DNA from: an uncultured Bacilli bacterium | GTDB lineage: Bacteria > Bacillota_I > Bacilli_A > RF39 > UBA660 | Assembly: GCA_934148845.1 (NCBI GenBank) | Contig: CAKPDH010000004.1 | Location: forward strand, 108,420-172,419 | Reading direction: 5' to 3' | DNA: 64,000 nt | Shown here: positions 27,885-37,289 of the stretch, piece by piece | Layout: each line of letters starts with the position of its first letter | Position numbering within the stretch: position 1 is the first letter of the stretch | Made by a program: the position numbers and the translations under genes | Notes under the pieces: generated by a model | Database searches by the model: none | Seen by the model: the letters and a program-made list of their open reading frames with translations, nothing else | What the model was told of the DNA's origin: nothing

Positions 27885-28701
27885 TATATACTTAAATGAA
27901 AAAACTTTTTTGAAATTTAAGAATAAATATAGTACCAAAAAAGATGGAATATATAAATATGATGATATTTTGGTAAAAGAATTATTATTTGATAGTGGAT
28001 ATATATTTAATAGTACTATATATACGGTAAATAGCTTAAACGATAATAAAAATATATTGCCTAAAAGCTTATTAATTCCAAATGGGTATTTATATGTTAA
28101 TAATAAAATCAAATGCTTAACTATGCCATATATAAATGGAAATACATTAAAAGAAACTTTAGATAATAATGATATTTCTTTAGAAGAAAAAATATATTAT
28201 TTAAAAGAAGTCGGAAAAATTTTAGAAGATTTAAAACAAACAAGAAATAATATAAAAATTTATTTAAATGATTTACATGAATCAAATATTATTATTGATA
28301 ATAAAGGAAAAATATATGCAGTAGATCTTGATACTTGTAAAATAAATAATAATATTAATTTTCCGTCTAAATATCTTAATAGAGAATCATTAATAAGATA
28401 TAGTAAGGATAAATATCCTATAGTTGATAATTTTGATAGTCCTGGATATATATGTGCAGACGAAAATTCGGATTTGTTTTGTTATATAGTAATGATACTT
28501 AACTTTATATCTGGAACAGATATAAGTAGAATAAGTGATAAACTATTTTTATCATATTTAAATTATTTAATAAAAGTAGGATTTGATAGTAGATTAATTG
28601 ATTCTTTATCTAAAATTATAGCTAAAGAAGATAATGTTAATCCATATAAATTATTAGATACAATAGACGAAAAATGTAAGAATTATATTAAAAGCAAATA
28701 A
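27877..28701 (+). CDS. Protein-kinase-like fold protein
   Basis: 274 residues. A kinase core is visible: the hinge segment LTMPYINGNTLKETL (about 84-98), the catalytic loop YLNDLHESNIIID (about 129-141, Asp then Asn) and the metal-binding AVDLDTCKI (about 148-156) in place of DFG. The glycine-rich loop is weak. This suits small-molecule (aminoglycoside/choline) kinases or atypical protein kinases. Overlap with galE suggests a role with sugars, but that is only inferred. Confidence 0.72.
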   Translation: MNNIYLNEKTFLKFKNKYSTKKDGIYKYDDILVKELLFDSGYIFNSTIYTVNSLNDNKNILPKSLLIPNGYLYVNNKIKCLTMPYINGNTLKETLDNNDISLEEKIYYLKEVGKILEDLKQTRNNIKIYLNDLHESNIIIDNKGKIYAVDLDTCKINNNINFPSKYLNRESLIRYSKDKYPIVDNFDSPGYICADENSDLFCYIVMILNFISGTDISRISDKLFLSYLNYLIKVGFDSRLIDSLSKIIAKEDNVNPYKLLDTIDEKCKNYIKSK

Positions 28702-28710
28702 AAATGTATA

Positions 28711-28745
28711 AAAAATGTACAAAACCATGTACATTTTTATTTTTT
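28711..28745 (+). terminator. Intrinsic terminator
   Basis: AAAAATGTACA (28711-28721) pairs with TGTACATTTTT (28728-28738) around a six-base loop, then a T-rich run. Confidence 0.8.
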
Positions 28746-28775
28746 TATGATACAATTAATTAGTAATTGTTAAAT

Positions 28776-28851
28776 GTCTTGTTAGCTCAGTTGGTAGAGC
28801 AACTGACTCTTAATCAGTGGGTCTAGGGTTCGAGTCCCTAACAGGACACCA
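28776..28851 (+). tRNA. tRNA-Lys(CTT)
   Basis: 76 nt with an encoded CCA. Acceptor GTCTTGT (28776-28782) pairs with ACAGGAC (28841-28847); D arm GCTCAGTTGGTAGAGC; anticodon stem ACTGA/TCAGT with loop CTCTTAA, anticodon CTT for AAG; T arm with GGTTCGAGTCC. TACAAT at 28751-28756 is a likely -10 box. Confidence 0.96.
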
Positions 28852-28862
28852 TATATGTATAT

Positions 28863-28890
28863 AAATTCAACTATTGTTGAATTTTTTTAT
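28863..28890 (+). terminator. Terminator after tRNA-Lys
   Basis: AAATTCAAC (28863-28871), loop TATT, GTTGAATTT (28876-28884), then Ts. Confidence 0.8.
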
Positions 28891-28917
28891 AAAATAAAGA
28901 AATGGGAGGTTAATATA

Positions 28918-29364
28918 ATGAGACAATTTAAACATATTGGAGCATATGGATTAATACTAGATAAAGATAAAATAGTATTAATTAAAAAGGTTGGAGGCCC
29001 ATATGATGGTAAATTAGATTTACCTGGAGGAACAATTGAGTGGGGTGAGAATCCGGAGACAACTTTAATAAGAGAGTTAGAGGAGGAAGTTGGAATAAAA
29101 GTCCTTGATTATCAATTATTTGATGGCAATTCAGTTACTTTTGAGTGGATACACAAAGGTGAATTAATTAAAGGTCATCATATAGGATTCTTTTATAAGA
29201 TAAATAGTTTTGAAAATGAGATTAAGTCAAATATTTTAATTGATAAAATAAATGATGACTCGTTAGGTGCTAAATTTTATGATATTAATAAATTAAAAAA
29301 ATCTGAATTATCCAATACTGCAAATTTAGAAATAGAAAAACTAGGATATAAACTTTTTGATTAA
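28918..29364 (+). CDS. Nudix hydrolase
   Basis: 148 residues. The Nudix box reads GTIEWGENPETTLIRELEEE followed by VGI (about 39-61), with all catalytic Glu and the Arg present. Such enzymes hydrolyse nucleoside diphosphate derivatives; the substrate is not evident. ATG 28918 is chosen because GGGAGG lies at 28904-28909; a longer in-frame start would run into the tRNA terminator. It stands alone between tRNA-Lys and the next promoter. Confidence 0.9.
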   Translation: MRQFKHIGAYGLILDKDKIVLIKKVGGPYDGKLDLPGGTIEWGENPETTLIRELEEEVGIKVLDYQLFDGNSVTFEWIHKGELIKGHHIGFFYKINSFENEIKSNILIDKINDDSLGAKFYDINKLKKSELSNTANLEIEKLGYKLFD

Positions 29365-29390
29365 GGCCTTTATAATATACTATTACTATT

Positions 29391-29419
29391 TTGACACCTA
29401 TTATAATTTGTGATACTAT
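29391..29419 (+). promoter_or_regulatory. Promoter for the transglutaminase-like gene
   Basis: TTGACA at 29391-29396, exactly 17 bases, TACTAT at 29414-29419. One of the best consensus promoters in the window. Confidence 0.75.
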
Positions 29420-29447
29420 ATACTCATTAATTATTTATGGGGGTTAT

Positions 29448-30959
29448 ATGAAAAGCGGAGAAATAGAATTAATAGATAAATTATATACAGAGTTTGAAAT
29501 TTCACTCACGCCGTATAAAACTGATTTTACTTTGTCTATTTATATAGATTCAACAAAAACTTTAAGTTCTCAGTTAAAAAATAAGCGTGCATTTGAAACT
29601 TGGGTTTTAGCAAATGAAGAATATAACAAAAGTATTATTTTGAATGATTCAGATTTTGCTAAGGATTTAGTATATGAAACAGAAAAACAAGCAAGAGAAA
29701 TTTTAAATAATTTTGATAAAATATTTGATAATGTAGAATATATACGTTTATCATTTGAAAATATATCCTGTGTTGACTATATAAAAAGTAATCCAATACT
29801 TTTAACAAAAAAAATAGTAATTAATGATAAATTATTAATTACTGATTATGATAAATTAATCAATCTTTTAAATACTTATGGATCTATATCAGAAAAAATA
29901 TATATTAATTTAGAGAATAATGAAGGATATATAAGTTTAGTTGATTGTTATAAAATTATAAAAAAAATAAAAGATAAAGCATTAGAAATTAAAAGCTTAA
30001 ATTTATCTTGTGCTGAAGAAGTTATGTATGTTTATGATTATGTAAGAAATAGGGTATATAAAAGAGAAAATAAAGGTGAATCATCACTAAAATCAAGAGA
30101 TTTATCCAATGTTTTATTTGGAGATGAAATAGTTTGTGTTGGGTATGCAAATATATTTGGTGCGATATTAAGTAGCTTAGGTATTAAAAATAATATTGTA
30201 AAACTACATGATTTAGAAAAAAATGTAGGACATGCTAGAAATGTAATTTATATTAATGATCCAAAATATAATATTGATGGTGTTTATTATTTTGATCCTA
30301 CTTTTGATAGTAAACGTAATAATTTAGATAACTCCTATTTATATAGCTATAAGTATTTTTTTAAAACAAAAAGTTTTATGGATAAATTAGATGGGAATCG
30401 TTTTAATGATATTAATCTAACTAAATACACAGATGATATATATGAAAAAATAGAAAAAATTATAAAGTCTAAGAACTATGAAATGTTAATCCCATACTTA
30501 AAATCTATTTCATATATGAGTAGATTAGTACTTTCTGAAACTTTAATAAATATATGCAATATAAATAAAGAATTTAAATTATATGGTAAATTTAATGATA
30601 ATAAGTTTTTAAAAGATTTTAAGAAAATTTCAAAAAAATTTAATAAAGAGATAAGTGCTGAAGTTATGATGAAATTAATAAGTAATGTTAGAAAAATAGA
30701 AAATTACATAGATCCATATAAATATCCATATTCTATAAATGATATGTATAAAATATTTTTAAATTCTTCGTTTGATTTTTCAAAGCCACATTTAAGTGAA
30801 AAAGAAAAGCTTATTTCCTATATATTTGATGTAGATAAAATACGAACAAAAAAAGATGATTTCATTGCATATGGAAATGAAGCTAATATCTTTCTTGATA
30901 TAGAAAGAAATAATTTTACTAAAACATTAAAGAAAGTATTAAATAAAAGACAGTCTTAA
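29448..30959 (+). CDS. Transglutaminase-like domain protein
   Basis: 503 residues, no signal peptide. The papain-like core lies at about residues 195-300: VCVGYANIFGAIL holds the Cys, GHARNVIYIN the His and YYFDPTFDS the Asp of the triad. The N-terminal 190 residues and C-terminal 200 residues are helical and unassigned. Bacterial proteins of this class act as peptidases or peptide cross-linkers. ATG 29448 follows a GGGGGT ribosome site; an earlier in-frame ATG is in the promoter region. Confidence 0.82.
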   Translation: MKSGEIELIDKLYTEFEISLTPYKTDFTLSIYIDSTKTLSSQLKNKRAFETWVLANEEYNKSIILNDSDFAKDLVYETEKQAREILNNFDKIFDNVEYIRLSFENISCVDYIKSNPILLTKKIVINDKLLITDYDKLINLLNTYGSISEKIYINLENNEGYISLVDCYKIIKKIKDKALEIKSLNLSCAEEVMYVYDYVRNRVYKRENKGESSLKSRDLSNVLFGDEIVCVGYANIFGAILSSLGIKNNIVKLHDLEKNVGHARNVIYINDPKYNIDGVYYFDPTFDSKRNNLDNSYLYSYKYFFKTKSFMDKLDGNRFNDINLTKYTDDIYEKIEKIIKSKNYEMLIPYLKSISYMSRLVLSETLINICNINKEFKLYGKFNDNKFLKDFKKISKKFNKEISAEVMMKLISNVRKIENYIDPYKYPYSINDMYKIFLNSSFDFSKPHLSEKEKLISYIFDVDKIRTKKDDFIAYGNEANIFLDIERNNFTKTLKKVLNKRQS

Positions 30960-31009
30960 AAAATATAATTGATACTGTAATTTGACATTTTATAAATTAA
31001 TTGATATAT

Positions 31010-31278
31010 TGATTATGCGTTGATTGGGAAAAGTACTCAAAATATTTATTCGAGTGAGTTAGGTATAGTGTGAACTAATAATAAATAATTGACGAAAGAA
31101 CACCCAGGAGCTAATTACCGAAAGGATTTTCCAAGTAGACTAATTCGGAAGCAATCCGTTATCTTATTGCTAGTACTTGTTAGAGTATGAAAAAGTGATT
31201 ACGTAAAATAGTAATAAATTAAGGTGGCACCGCGGATACCCGTATTCGTCCTTATTGTAGGATGATACGGGTTTTTAT
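31010..31278 (+). promoter_or_regulatory. T-box riboswitch leader for asnA (asparagine)
   Basis: The T-box sequence AAGGTGGCACCGCGG is at 31221-31235. The terminator pairs ACCCGTAT (31238-31245) with ATACGGGT (31265-31272) plus CGTCCT with AGGATG, then Ts. An AAC triplet at 31073-31075, in the 3' part of stem I, is a plausible asparagine specifier. This fits control of asnA by uncharged tRNA-Asn. A 130-base A/T-rich stretch between the terminator and asnA holds an extra GGAGGT followed by a 12-codon frame. Confidence 0.9.
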
Positions 31279-31379
31279 AAACAATTTTGGAGGTGGTACT
31301 TTCTATAATAAAACATAAAATTAAAAAATAAAAGATAAGTAAAAATAAAAATAATTTAATAGATATTCCCTACAAGTAT

Positions 31380-31397
31380 CTTAATTAAATAATTAAG
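31380..31397 (+). promoter_or_regulatory. Hairpin abutting the asnA ribosome site
   Basis: CTTAATT (31380-31386), loop AAAT, AATTAAG (31391-31397), ending in the first base of the GAGGAGGA ribosome site. It could slow translation initiation, or be chance in AT-rich DNA. Confidence 0.35.
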
Positions 31398-31408
31398 AGG
31401 AGGAAATT

Positions 31409-32374
31409 ATGAAAGAATTAAGTTATATTTTAAAAATTGAAATGATTGATGAAGTAAAAAAATATTTTGAAAAACAATTAGAAAAAAAATTAATGTTAAA
31501 AAAAGTTCAATGCCCATTATTTGTAAGGAGTGAAAGTGGATTACAAGATTATTTATCGGGAGTTGAGAAGAGTGTTTCATTTAAAATAGATGATCTAGAG
31601 TTTGAAATAGTGCATTCACTTGCTAAATGGAAAAGAGAAGCATTAGCGCTTTATCAAGTTCCTTTATATCACGGTATTTATACTGATATGAAAGCTATAA
31701 GAACGCATGAAACTATTGATTGTACACATTCATATTTAGTAGAACAATGGGACTGGGAGATGGTTATATCTAAATCTGATAGAACTATTAAATTCTTAAA
31801 ATATATTGTAAGAAAAATATATAGTTCTTTAATGCAAACATTAAAATATATTAAAACTAAATATCCATTTATTACTTTATCTCTTCCTGCGTCAATATAT
31901 TTTATAACAAGTCAAGAGCTTGAAGATATGTATAAGGATAAAACGCCAAAACAAAGAGAAGAGATAATAACAAAAAAAATGGGTGCTGTGTTTATAATAG
32001 GAATTGGTGATAAACTTAAATCAGGTATGGTTCATGATTTAAGAAGTCCAGATTATGATGATTGGAGTTTAGATGGAGATTTGCTTGTGTATGATGAAGT
32101 ATTAGGTAAATCTATTGAACTTTCTAGTATGGGAATTAGAGTCGATGAAAAATCATTAGTAAGTCAACTCTTAAAATCTTCTCATATGGAAAGATTAAAA
32201 CAACCATATCATAAACATTTGAAAGAAGGAAAACTTCCATATACAATTGGTGGAGGAATAGGCATATCAAGAGTTCTTATGCTTTTATTAAAGCAACCTC
32301 ATATTGCGTTAGTTCAACCTTCACAGTGGGACTATAAAACTTTAGAAGAATTAAAAGATATGAAAATAATGTAA
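31409..32374 (+). CDS. asnA: Aspartate--ammonia ligase
   Basis: 321 residues, near the usual AsnA length. The class II synthetase-like fold is shown by VQCPLFVRSESGLQDYLSG, FEIVHSLAKWKREAL, GIYTDMKAIR, SYLVEQWDWE and the terminal GGIGISRVLMLLL motif. It makes asparagine from aspartate, ammonia and ATP. AGGAGGA precedes ATG 31409. The upstream T-box is what one expects for asparagine biosynthesis control. Confidence 0.96.
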   Translation: MKELSYILKIEMIDEVKKYFEKQLEKKLMLKKVQCPLFVRSESGLQDYLSGVEKSVSFKIDDLEFEIVHSLAKWKREALALYQVPLYHGIYTDMKAIRTHETIDCTHSYLVEQWDWEMVISKSDRTIKFLKYIVRKIYSSLMQTLKYIKTKYPFITLSLPASIYFITSQELEDMYKDKTPKQREEIITKKMGAVFIIGIGDKLKSGMVHDLRSPDYDDWSLDGDLLVYDEVLGKSIELSSMGIRVDEKSLVSQLLKSSHMERLKQPYHKHLKEGKLPYTIGGGIGISRVLMLLLKQPHIALVQPSQWDYKTLEELKDMKIM

Positions 32375-32396
32375 AAGGGAAACCTTTTATTTTATT
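32372..32396 (+). terminator. Terminator after asnA
   Basis: TAAAAGG with loop GAAA and CCTTTTA (32372-32389), then TTTTATTT. A GNRA-type loop on a stem that starts at the stop codon. Confidence 0.75.
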
Positions 32397-32430
32397 TGCT
32401 TTTAATATATAATATAAGTTAGGTGATAAG

Positions 32431-34281
32431 ATGTATTATAAAATAAATAATGGTAATATAGAATTATCAGGTAATAAAATACTAGAAAATATTAATTTTT
32501 ATATTAAAGAAAAAGAAAAAATAGGAATAGTAGGAAGAAATGGATGCGGAAAGACTACACTATTAAGAGCTATTATAAATAATGATTTATTTAGTTATTC
32601 TGATAATTTTAAAATTGAAAAAGATAATTTTAAAATAGGCTATATAAAGCAAAATTTAGATATCAATATGGATACTTTGATGATAGATTATATAAAAAGT
32701 GCTTATAGTAATATTATTGAAATAGAAAAAAATCTTCGCAAATTAGAAGTTAGTTTATCTAAAGAATATAATGAGAAAGTATTAAATAAATACAATGATT
32801 TAACATTTGAATATGAGTATTTAGGCGGATATACATATAAAAATTTAATAGAACTTGCAATAGCAAAGTTTAAATTTAATGAAGAAGATAAACTAAAAAA
32901 ATTAAGTGAGTTTTCAAATGGACAATTAGCTAAGTTATCATTTATTAAACTTATATTAAGTAAACCCGACTTACTTATATTAGATGAACCTACTAATCAT
33001 ATTGATATAGATACAATTGAATGGTTAGAAGATTATCTTAAAAATTATGATAAAAGTATAATAATAGTAAGTCATGATAGAATGTTTTTAGATAATGTAT
33101 GTAATGTTATATATAATATAGAAAATAATACTTTAAAAAGATATAATGGTAATTATACTTATTTTAAAGAAAAATATGAAGAAGATTATAAAAAGCAATT
33201 AAAAGACTATAATTCTTATGAAAAAGAGGTTAATAGACTTAAAGCTATAGCTGATAAATTTAGATATAAACCCTCAAAAGCATCAATGGCAATGTCTAAA
33301 CTAAAACAAATAGATAGAATGACTAAAGTAGATAAACCAGAACGTGAAAACACAAAAACATTTAAAGTGAATTTTACACCAAATAAAGAGTCATATAGGG
33401 AAGTTCTAAAAGTTAAAAATTTACAAATTGGTTATAATAATCATATTATAAGTACTTTAAACTTTAATTTATTACGTGGGGATAAACTAGGTATAATAGG
33501 AAAAAATGGAAGTGGTAAAACAACTTTAATAAAAACTCTTATAGGACAACTTGATAAAATAGGTGGAAAATATACATTTGGTGAAAGAGTTGAAATAGGT
33601 TATTTTTCGCAACAACTAGATAATATAGATGAAAATAATACAATTTATGAAGAAATAGAAAAAGCTAATCCTAAAATGACATCAAATGAAATAAGAAATT
33701 TACTTGGTGCATTTGAATTTAGTGGGGATAGTGTATTTAAAAAAATAAATTGTCTATCTGGAGGAGAAAAAGTAAGAGTAAGTCTTGCTAAAATATTAAA
33801 TAATAAGCCTAATTTACTTATATTAGATGAACCTAGTAATCATCTTGATATAATAAGTAAAAATACGATAGAAAAATTATTAAAAGAATATAAAGGTACT
33901 ATTATAGTAGTAAGTCATGATAGATACTTAATAAATAATGTATGTAATAAATTATTAGTATTTACACAAAATGATACTTATTTATATAATTATGGATATA
34001 GTGAATGGAAAAATAGTATAAAATCTAATACTTTAAATAAATGTGAGACTAAGAAAAATGGTAATAAAAAAGATAAAGTTAAATCTAATAATAATAAATT
34101 AAAAGCTCTTGAACATAAAATATTGTTACTTGAAAACAAAGTAAAAACATTAAATCAAGAATTATTAAAAGAGAAGGTTTATCTTAACTTAGAAAAATCT
34201 ACATCTATACAAAATGAAATAAATGAATTAGAAATTGAAATAGATAATCTTACTAATAAATGGGCTAAGATTACTGAATAA
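32431..34281 (+). CDS. ABC-F family ATPase
   Basis: 616 residues with two ABC domains and no membrane segment. Domain 1: GRNGCGKTT (about 35-43), FSNGQ signature, LILDEPTNHID. Linker of about 80 residues with the ABC-F RYKPSKASMAMSKLKQ helix. Domain 2: GKNGSGKTT (about 353), LSGGE, LILDEPSNHLD. The C-terminal 80 residues form a coiled coil. ABC-F proteins act on the ribosome; subtypes give antibiotic resistance, but nothing here fixes the subtype. TAGGTGATA precedes ATG 32431. Confidence 0.92.
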   Translation: MYYKINNGNIELSGNKILENINFYIKEKEKIGIVGRNGCGKTTLLRAIINNDLFSYSDNFKIEKDNFKIGYIKQNLDINMDTLMIDYIKSAYSNIIEIEKNLRKLEVSLSKEYNEKVLNKYNDLTFEYEYLGGYTYKNLIELAIAKFKFNEEDKLKKLSEFSNGQLAKLSFIKLILSKPDLLILDEPTNHIDIDTIEWLEDYLKNYDKSIIIVSHDRMFLDNVCNVIYNIENNTLKRYNGNYTYFKEKYEEDYKKQLKDYNSYEKEVNRLKAIADKFRYKPSKASMAMSKLKQIDRMTKVDKPERENTKTFKVNFTPNKESYREVLKVKNLQIGYNNHIISTLNFNLLRGDKLGIIGKNGSGKTTLIKTLIGQLDKIGGKYTFGERVEIGYFSQQLDNIDENNTIYEEIEKANPKMTSNEIRNLLGAFEFSGDSVFKKINCLSGGEKVRVSLAKILNNKPNLLILDEPSNHLDIISKNTIEKLLKEYKGTIIVVSHDRYLINNVCNKLLVFTQNDTYLYNYGYSEWKNSIKSNTLNKCETKKNGNKKDKVKSNNNKLKALEHKILLLENKVKTLNQELLKEKVYLNLEKSTSIQNEINELEIEIDNLTNKWAKITE

Positions 34282-34308
34282 TGCTTTTTTAAAGAAATAT
34301 AATGTAAT

Positions 34309-34977
34309 ATGAAAAGTAGAATTGTAATAATAAACTTAACAATATTAATTATATTTCTTTTAATATATATAATTAATATTAAAGTTAAAGCAAAAAGCTT
34401 AATAATTACTAATAATCAAGAATATAAAATAGAAGAATTAAATGATGAATATAAAATACTTGTATATTCTCCTATTACTCCTTATTCTAAATTAAATAGT
34501 GTAATTAATAAAAAATTAAATGACTATATAATCCAATTTAAAAAAAATATAAGATCAAGCCCTATAAAAGATAACTATTATTCATTAATTATATTTTATG
34601 ATAAATATATTTATTCAAGTTATATATCATATGTATTTAAAATAGAATCTCATTATTTTATGGCACATCCAGACCACATGATATATACAGTAGTATTTGA
34701 TATAGATAATAAAAAAATAATTACTCTTGATGATTTAATTAAATATAATAATAAAGTATTAGATATATTCTCTTTTGAATCAAAAGAGAAACTTAAAAAT
34801 AATGAAAGAATAGTAGATTATGATATGCTTTTAGATGGCACTAAACCTATATATAATAATTTTAATAACTTTGTATTTAGTAAAAATGGAATAATAATAT
34901 TTTTTAAAAGATATCAAGTAGCGCCTTATAGTTCTGGTGAATTTAGTGTAAATATACCATATGATTTAATAATGTAG
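34309..34977 (+). CDS. Membrane-anchored DUF3298 domain protein
   Basis: 222 residues. One N-terminal helix (about 5-25) serves as anchor or signal. The rest is a DUF4163/DUF3298-like module: YSLIIFYDKYIYSSYISYVF, YTVVFDIDNKKIITLDDLI and the ending FKRYQVAPYSSGEFSVNIPY. This module is usually joined to a polysaccharide deacetylase or an anti-sigma factor (PdaC, RsiV); here it stands alone, so it is a sensor or binding domain without an enzyme. The ribosome site is weak. Confidence 0.82.
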   Translation: MKSRIVIINLTILIIFLLIYIINIKVKAKSLIITNNQEYKIEELNDEYKILVYSPITPYSKLNSVINKKLNDYIIQFKKNIRSSPIKDNYYSLIIFYDKYIYSSYISYVFKIESHYFMAHPDHMIYTVVFDIDNKKIITLDDLIKYNNKVLDIFSFESKEKLKNNERIVDYDMLLDGTKPIYNNFNNFVFSKNGIIIFFKRYQVAPYSSGEFSVNIPYDLIM

Positions 34978-34999
34978 ATTTAAAAAATCTATTTTTTTT
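34975..34999 (+). terminator. Intrinsic terminator
   Basis: TAGATTT (34975-34981) pairs with AAATCTA (34985-34991), followed by eight Ts. Confidence 0.75.
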
Positions 35000-35026
35000 G
35001 ATATAATTATTTATGTTGGTGGTAAA

Positions 35027-35731
35027 ATGGATCAAGATAAATTTGGTAAATTAATTAGAAAAATTAGAAAAGATAATAATTTAACGCAAAAAGATTTAGC
35101 TGATAGATATAATGTTACATATCAAGCAGTAAGTAAATGGGAAAATGGTATAAATATGCCTGATACAATGTTAATAAGAAAAATAGCTAAAGACTTTTCT
35201 ATAAGTATAGATGATATGTTAGACGGAAATTATTCTAAAAATAATAAAAAAAGTAATAATAAATTATTTATTTTGTTAATTGTTTTATTAGTTATTATTA
35301 TAACTATATTAATATTTATACATATAAAAAGTGATAATAATTTTAAGTTTAAGAGACTTAAATCAAATTGTGATGAATTTAATATAACAGGAATAGTTAG
35401 CTATAATAAGAGTAAAACAGCTATATATATATCAAATATAGATTATTGTGGTATTAAAGATACATCTAAATATAAAAAAATAGAATGTACCTTATATGAA
35501 CAAAATAATGATATAATAAAAAAAATAGATTCTTATAACTATAAAGGTGAAAAGTTAATTACCTTAGATAACTTTTTAAAAAATACAGTAATAATAAAGG
35601 ATGAATACTCTAGAACTTGTAGAGAGTATAAAAAAAATAGTTTATATCTCGAGATAAATGCAGTATTAGAGGATGAAAAGATTATAACGCATAAAATACC
35701 ACTAATATTAGATGATAACTGTATTAAGTAA
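35027..35731 (+). CDS. XRE-family regulator with a membrane helix
   Basis: 234 residues. An HTH_3 domain fills residues 7-62 (LIRKIRKDNNLTQKDLADRY, then VTYQAVSKWENGINMPD). A membrane helix follows at about 80-105, and the last 125 residues should be outside the cell. This plan (DNA-binding domain on a membrane anchor) suggests a sensor-regulator, perhaps of the adjoining envelope genes. GGTGG precedes ATG 35027. Confidence 0.85.
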   Translation: MDQDKFGKLIRKIRKDNNLTQKDLADRYNVTYQAVSKWENGINMPDTMLIRKIAKDFSISIDDMLDGNYSKNNKKSNNKLFILLIVLLVIIITILIFIHIKSDNNFKFKRLKSNCDEFNITGIVSYNKSKTAIYISNIDYCGIKDTSKYKKIECTLYEQNNDIIKKIDSYNYKGEKLITLDNFLKNTVIIKDEYSRTCREYKKNSLYLEINAVLEDEKIITHKIPLILDDNCIK

Positions 35732-35735
35732 AATT

Positions 35736-35762
35736 AAAGATGATTTTTTATCATTTTTTTTG
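35736..35762 (+). terminator. Intrinsic terminator
   Basis: AAAGATGA (35736-35743) pairs with TCATTTTT (35751-35758, one G-U), followed by Ts. Confidence 0.6.
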
Positions 35763-35788
35763 TAATTTATAAAATTATATGATACAAT
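35760..35788 (+). promoter_or_regulatory. Promoter for the LRR / radical SAM cluster
   Basis: TTGTAA at 35760-35765, 17-base spacer, TACAAT at 35783-35788. It should drive the cluster from 35821 onward. Confidence 0.55.
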
Positions 35789-35820
35789 TTAATTATATTA
35801 GATAAGGGTGTGTGTTTTTA

Positions 35821-37266
35821 ATGTTTTATAAAATTCTTTTAATTATGTTTGTTTTATTATCTATAATTTTTTTACCAAGAAATATAGCTGTATCTTTAAT
35901 TAATATAACAGCTTTACTTATTTTTTTTAGATTCTTCTATAATATTATGTTTAAAAAAAAGAGTGATAAAAGTAAAGATGCAGTAGTACCTAAAAATAAT
36001 ACTAGTGTTAATGTTGTAAAAGGCATTACTTTAAAATGCGCTAAGTGTGCAGCAGATGTAAAAGTTACGGATAAATTTTGCGGAGTTTGTGGCGAAGCGC
36101 TTGAAGGGGATAATATTAAAGCTGTAAAAAATGATGACGCAGTTATTGAAGTTACAAAAACTTTCATAAGCTCTAATGATTTTGATCCAATATATAAATT
36201 AAATGAAGATAAAATGCTTGAAACTTATATTATTTCTAAATTAAATGAAGAAAATAGTAAGGATAAATTAATACCACGTGCTATATTAATAAAAAAGAAT
36301 GTAATGAATATTATTTTTTCTTTATTACTTTTCGTATTTATATCTTTAATCTTTTTCCATTTTCCAGTATATACTTATATAATTGGAATAATAATATTAA
36401 TTATATTTTATAAAGCTACTAGAAAGTATAATATAGTTAAATATTTAAAAAAGCAAATAAAATCAAGACCTTCAGAAAAAATTTCTAATATTATTATGAG
36501 TACTAAAAAAACAAGTACAAAAGATAATTCTAAAATAGTATGTTTTTCTTCCTTCATTTTAGCACTATTACTTCCAGTTTTAATCTTTATTAATCCTAGA
36601 ATATTATACGAAAAGACTACTTCTGGTTATGCTGTTAGGTTTTATACTTTTGGAATTACTAATTTTAAAAGTGCCAAAATACCTAGTACATATAATAATT
36701 TACCTGTAGTTGAGTTAAGAGGAAATACTTTTTCTAATATGCCGTTCTTAGAAGAGGTAAAACTTCCTGATACTATTAAAGTAATAAGAGGTCAAGCATT
36801 TAAAAATTGTATAAAATTAAAAAATATAAATATACCAAATAGTCTTACTTATTTAGGCGGTGGTGCATTTTATAATGCTAAATTAATTAAACGTATATAT
36901 CTCCCTGATACACTTACTTACCTTGGAGGAGAATCTTTTTATAATGCAACATCCCTAGAATATATTAGATTATCAAATAATTTAAGTGAGATAAGAGGAA
37001 ATACATTTGAAAATTGCAGTTCATTAGAAAAAATAACTATACCAGATAATGTGATTAGAATAGGTGGTCATGCTTTTTATGGCAACAGTTCTTTAAATAG
37101 TGTTATTTTTAGTGAAAATAGTAAACTAAATGAAATAGGCTCATCAGCATTTAGAAGATGCTATAAATTGTTTTCAATTACTATTCCAGTAAATACTATG
37201 GTAAACATAAGAGCATTTAAAGAAAGTCCTACTACAATATCATATTTTAATAGGACAGGATTTTAA
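35821..37266 (+). CDS. BspA-type leucine-rich repeat membrane protein with zinc ribbon
   Basis: 481 residues. Two N-terminal helices (1-42), then a zinc ribbon CAKCAADVKVTDKFCGVCG near 75-93, a pair of helices (about 160-200), another helix near 243-260, and six or so LRR_5 repeats (about 280-470; motif such as LPDTIKVIRGQAFKNC, IPNSLTYLGGGAFYN). The repeats probably lie outside, the zinc ribbon inside. BspA-type repeats bind host or cell-surface ligands in gut bacteria. ATG 35821 is preferred to GTG 35812, which is too near the AAGGG site. Confidence 0.8.
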   Translation: MFYKILLIMFVLLSIIFLPRNIAVSLINITALLIFFRFFYNIMFKKKSDKSKDAVVPKNNTSVNVVKGITLKCAKCAADVKVTDKFCGVCGEALEGDNIKAVKNDDAVIEVTKTFISSNDFDPIYKLNEDKMLETYIISKLNEENSKDKLIPRAILIKKNVMNIIFSLLLFVFISLIFFHFPVYTYIIGIIILIIFYKATRKYNIVKYLKKQIKSRPSEKISNIIMSTKKTSTKDNSKIVCFSSFILALLLPVLIFINPRILYEKTTSGYAVRFYTFGITNFKSAKIPSTYNNLPVVELRGNTFSNMPFLEEVKLPDTIKVIRGQAFKNCIKLKNINIPNSLTYLGGGAFYNAKLIKRIYLPDTLTYLGGESFYNATSLEYIRLSNNLSEIRGNTFENCSSLEKITIPDNVIRIGGHAFYGNSSLNSVIFSENSKLNEIGSSAFRRCYKLFSITIPVNTMVNIRAFKESPTTISYFNRTGF

Positions 37267-37289
37267 TAATTTTAAAATTAGGAGTTAAT

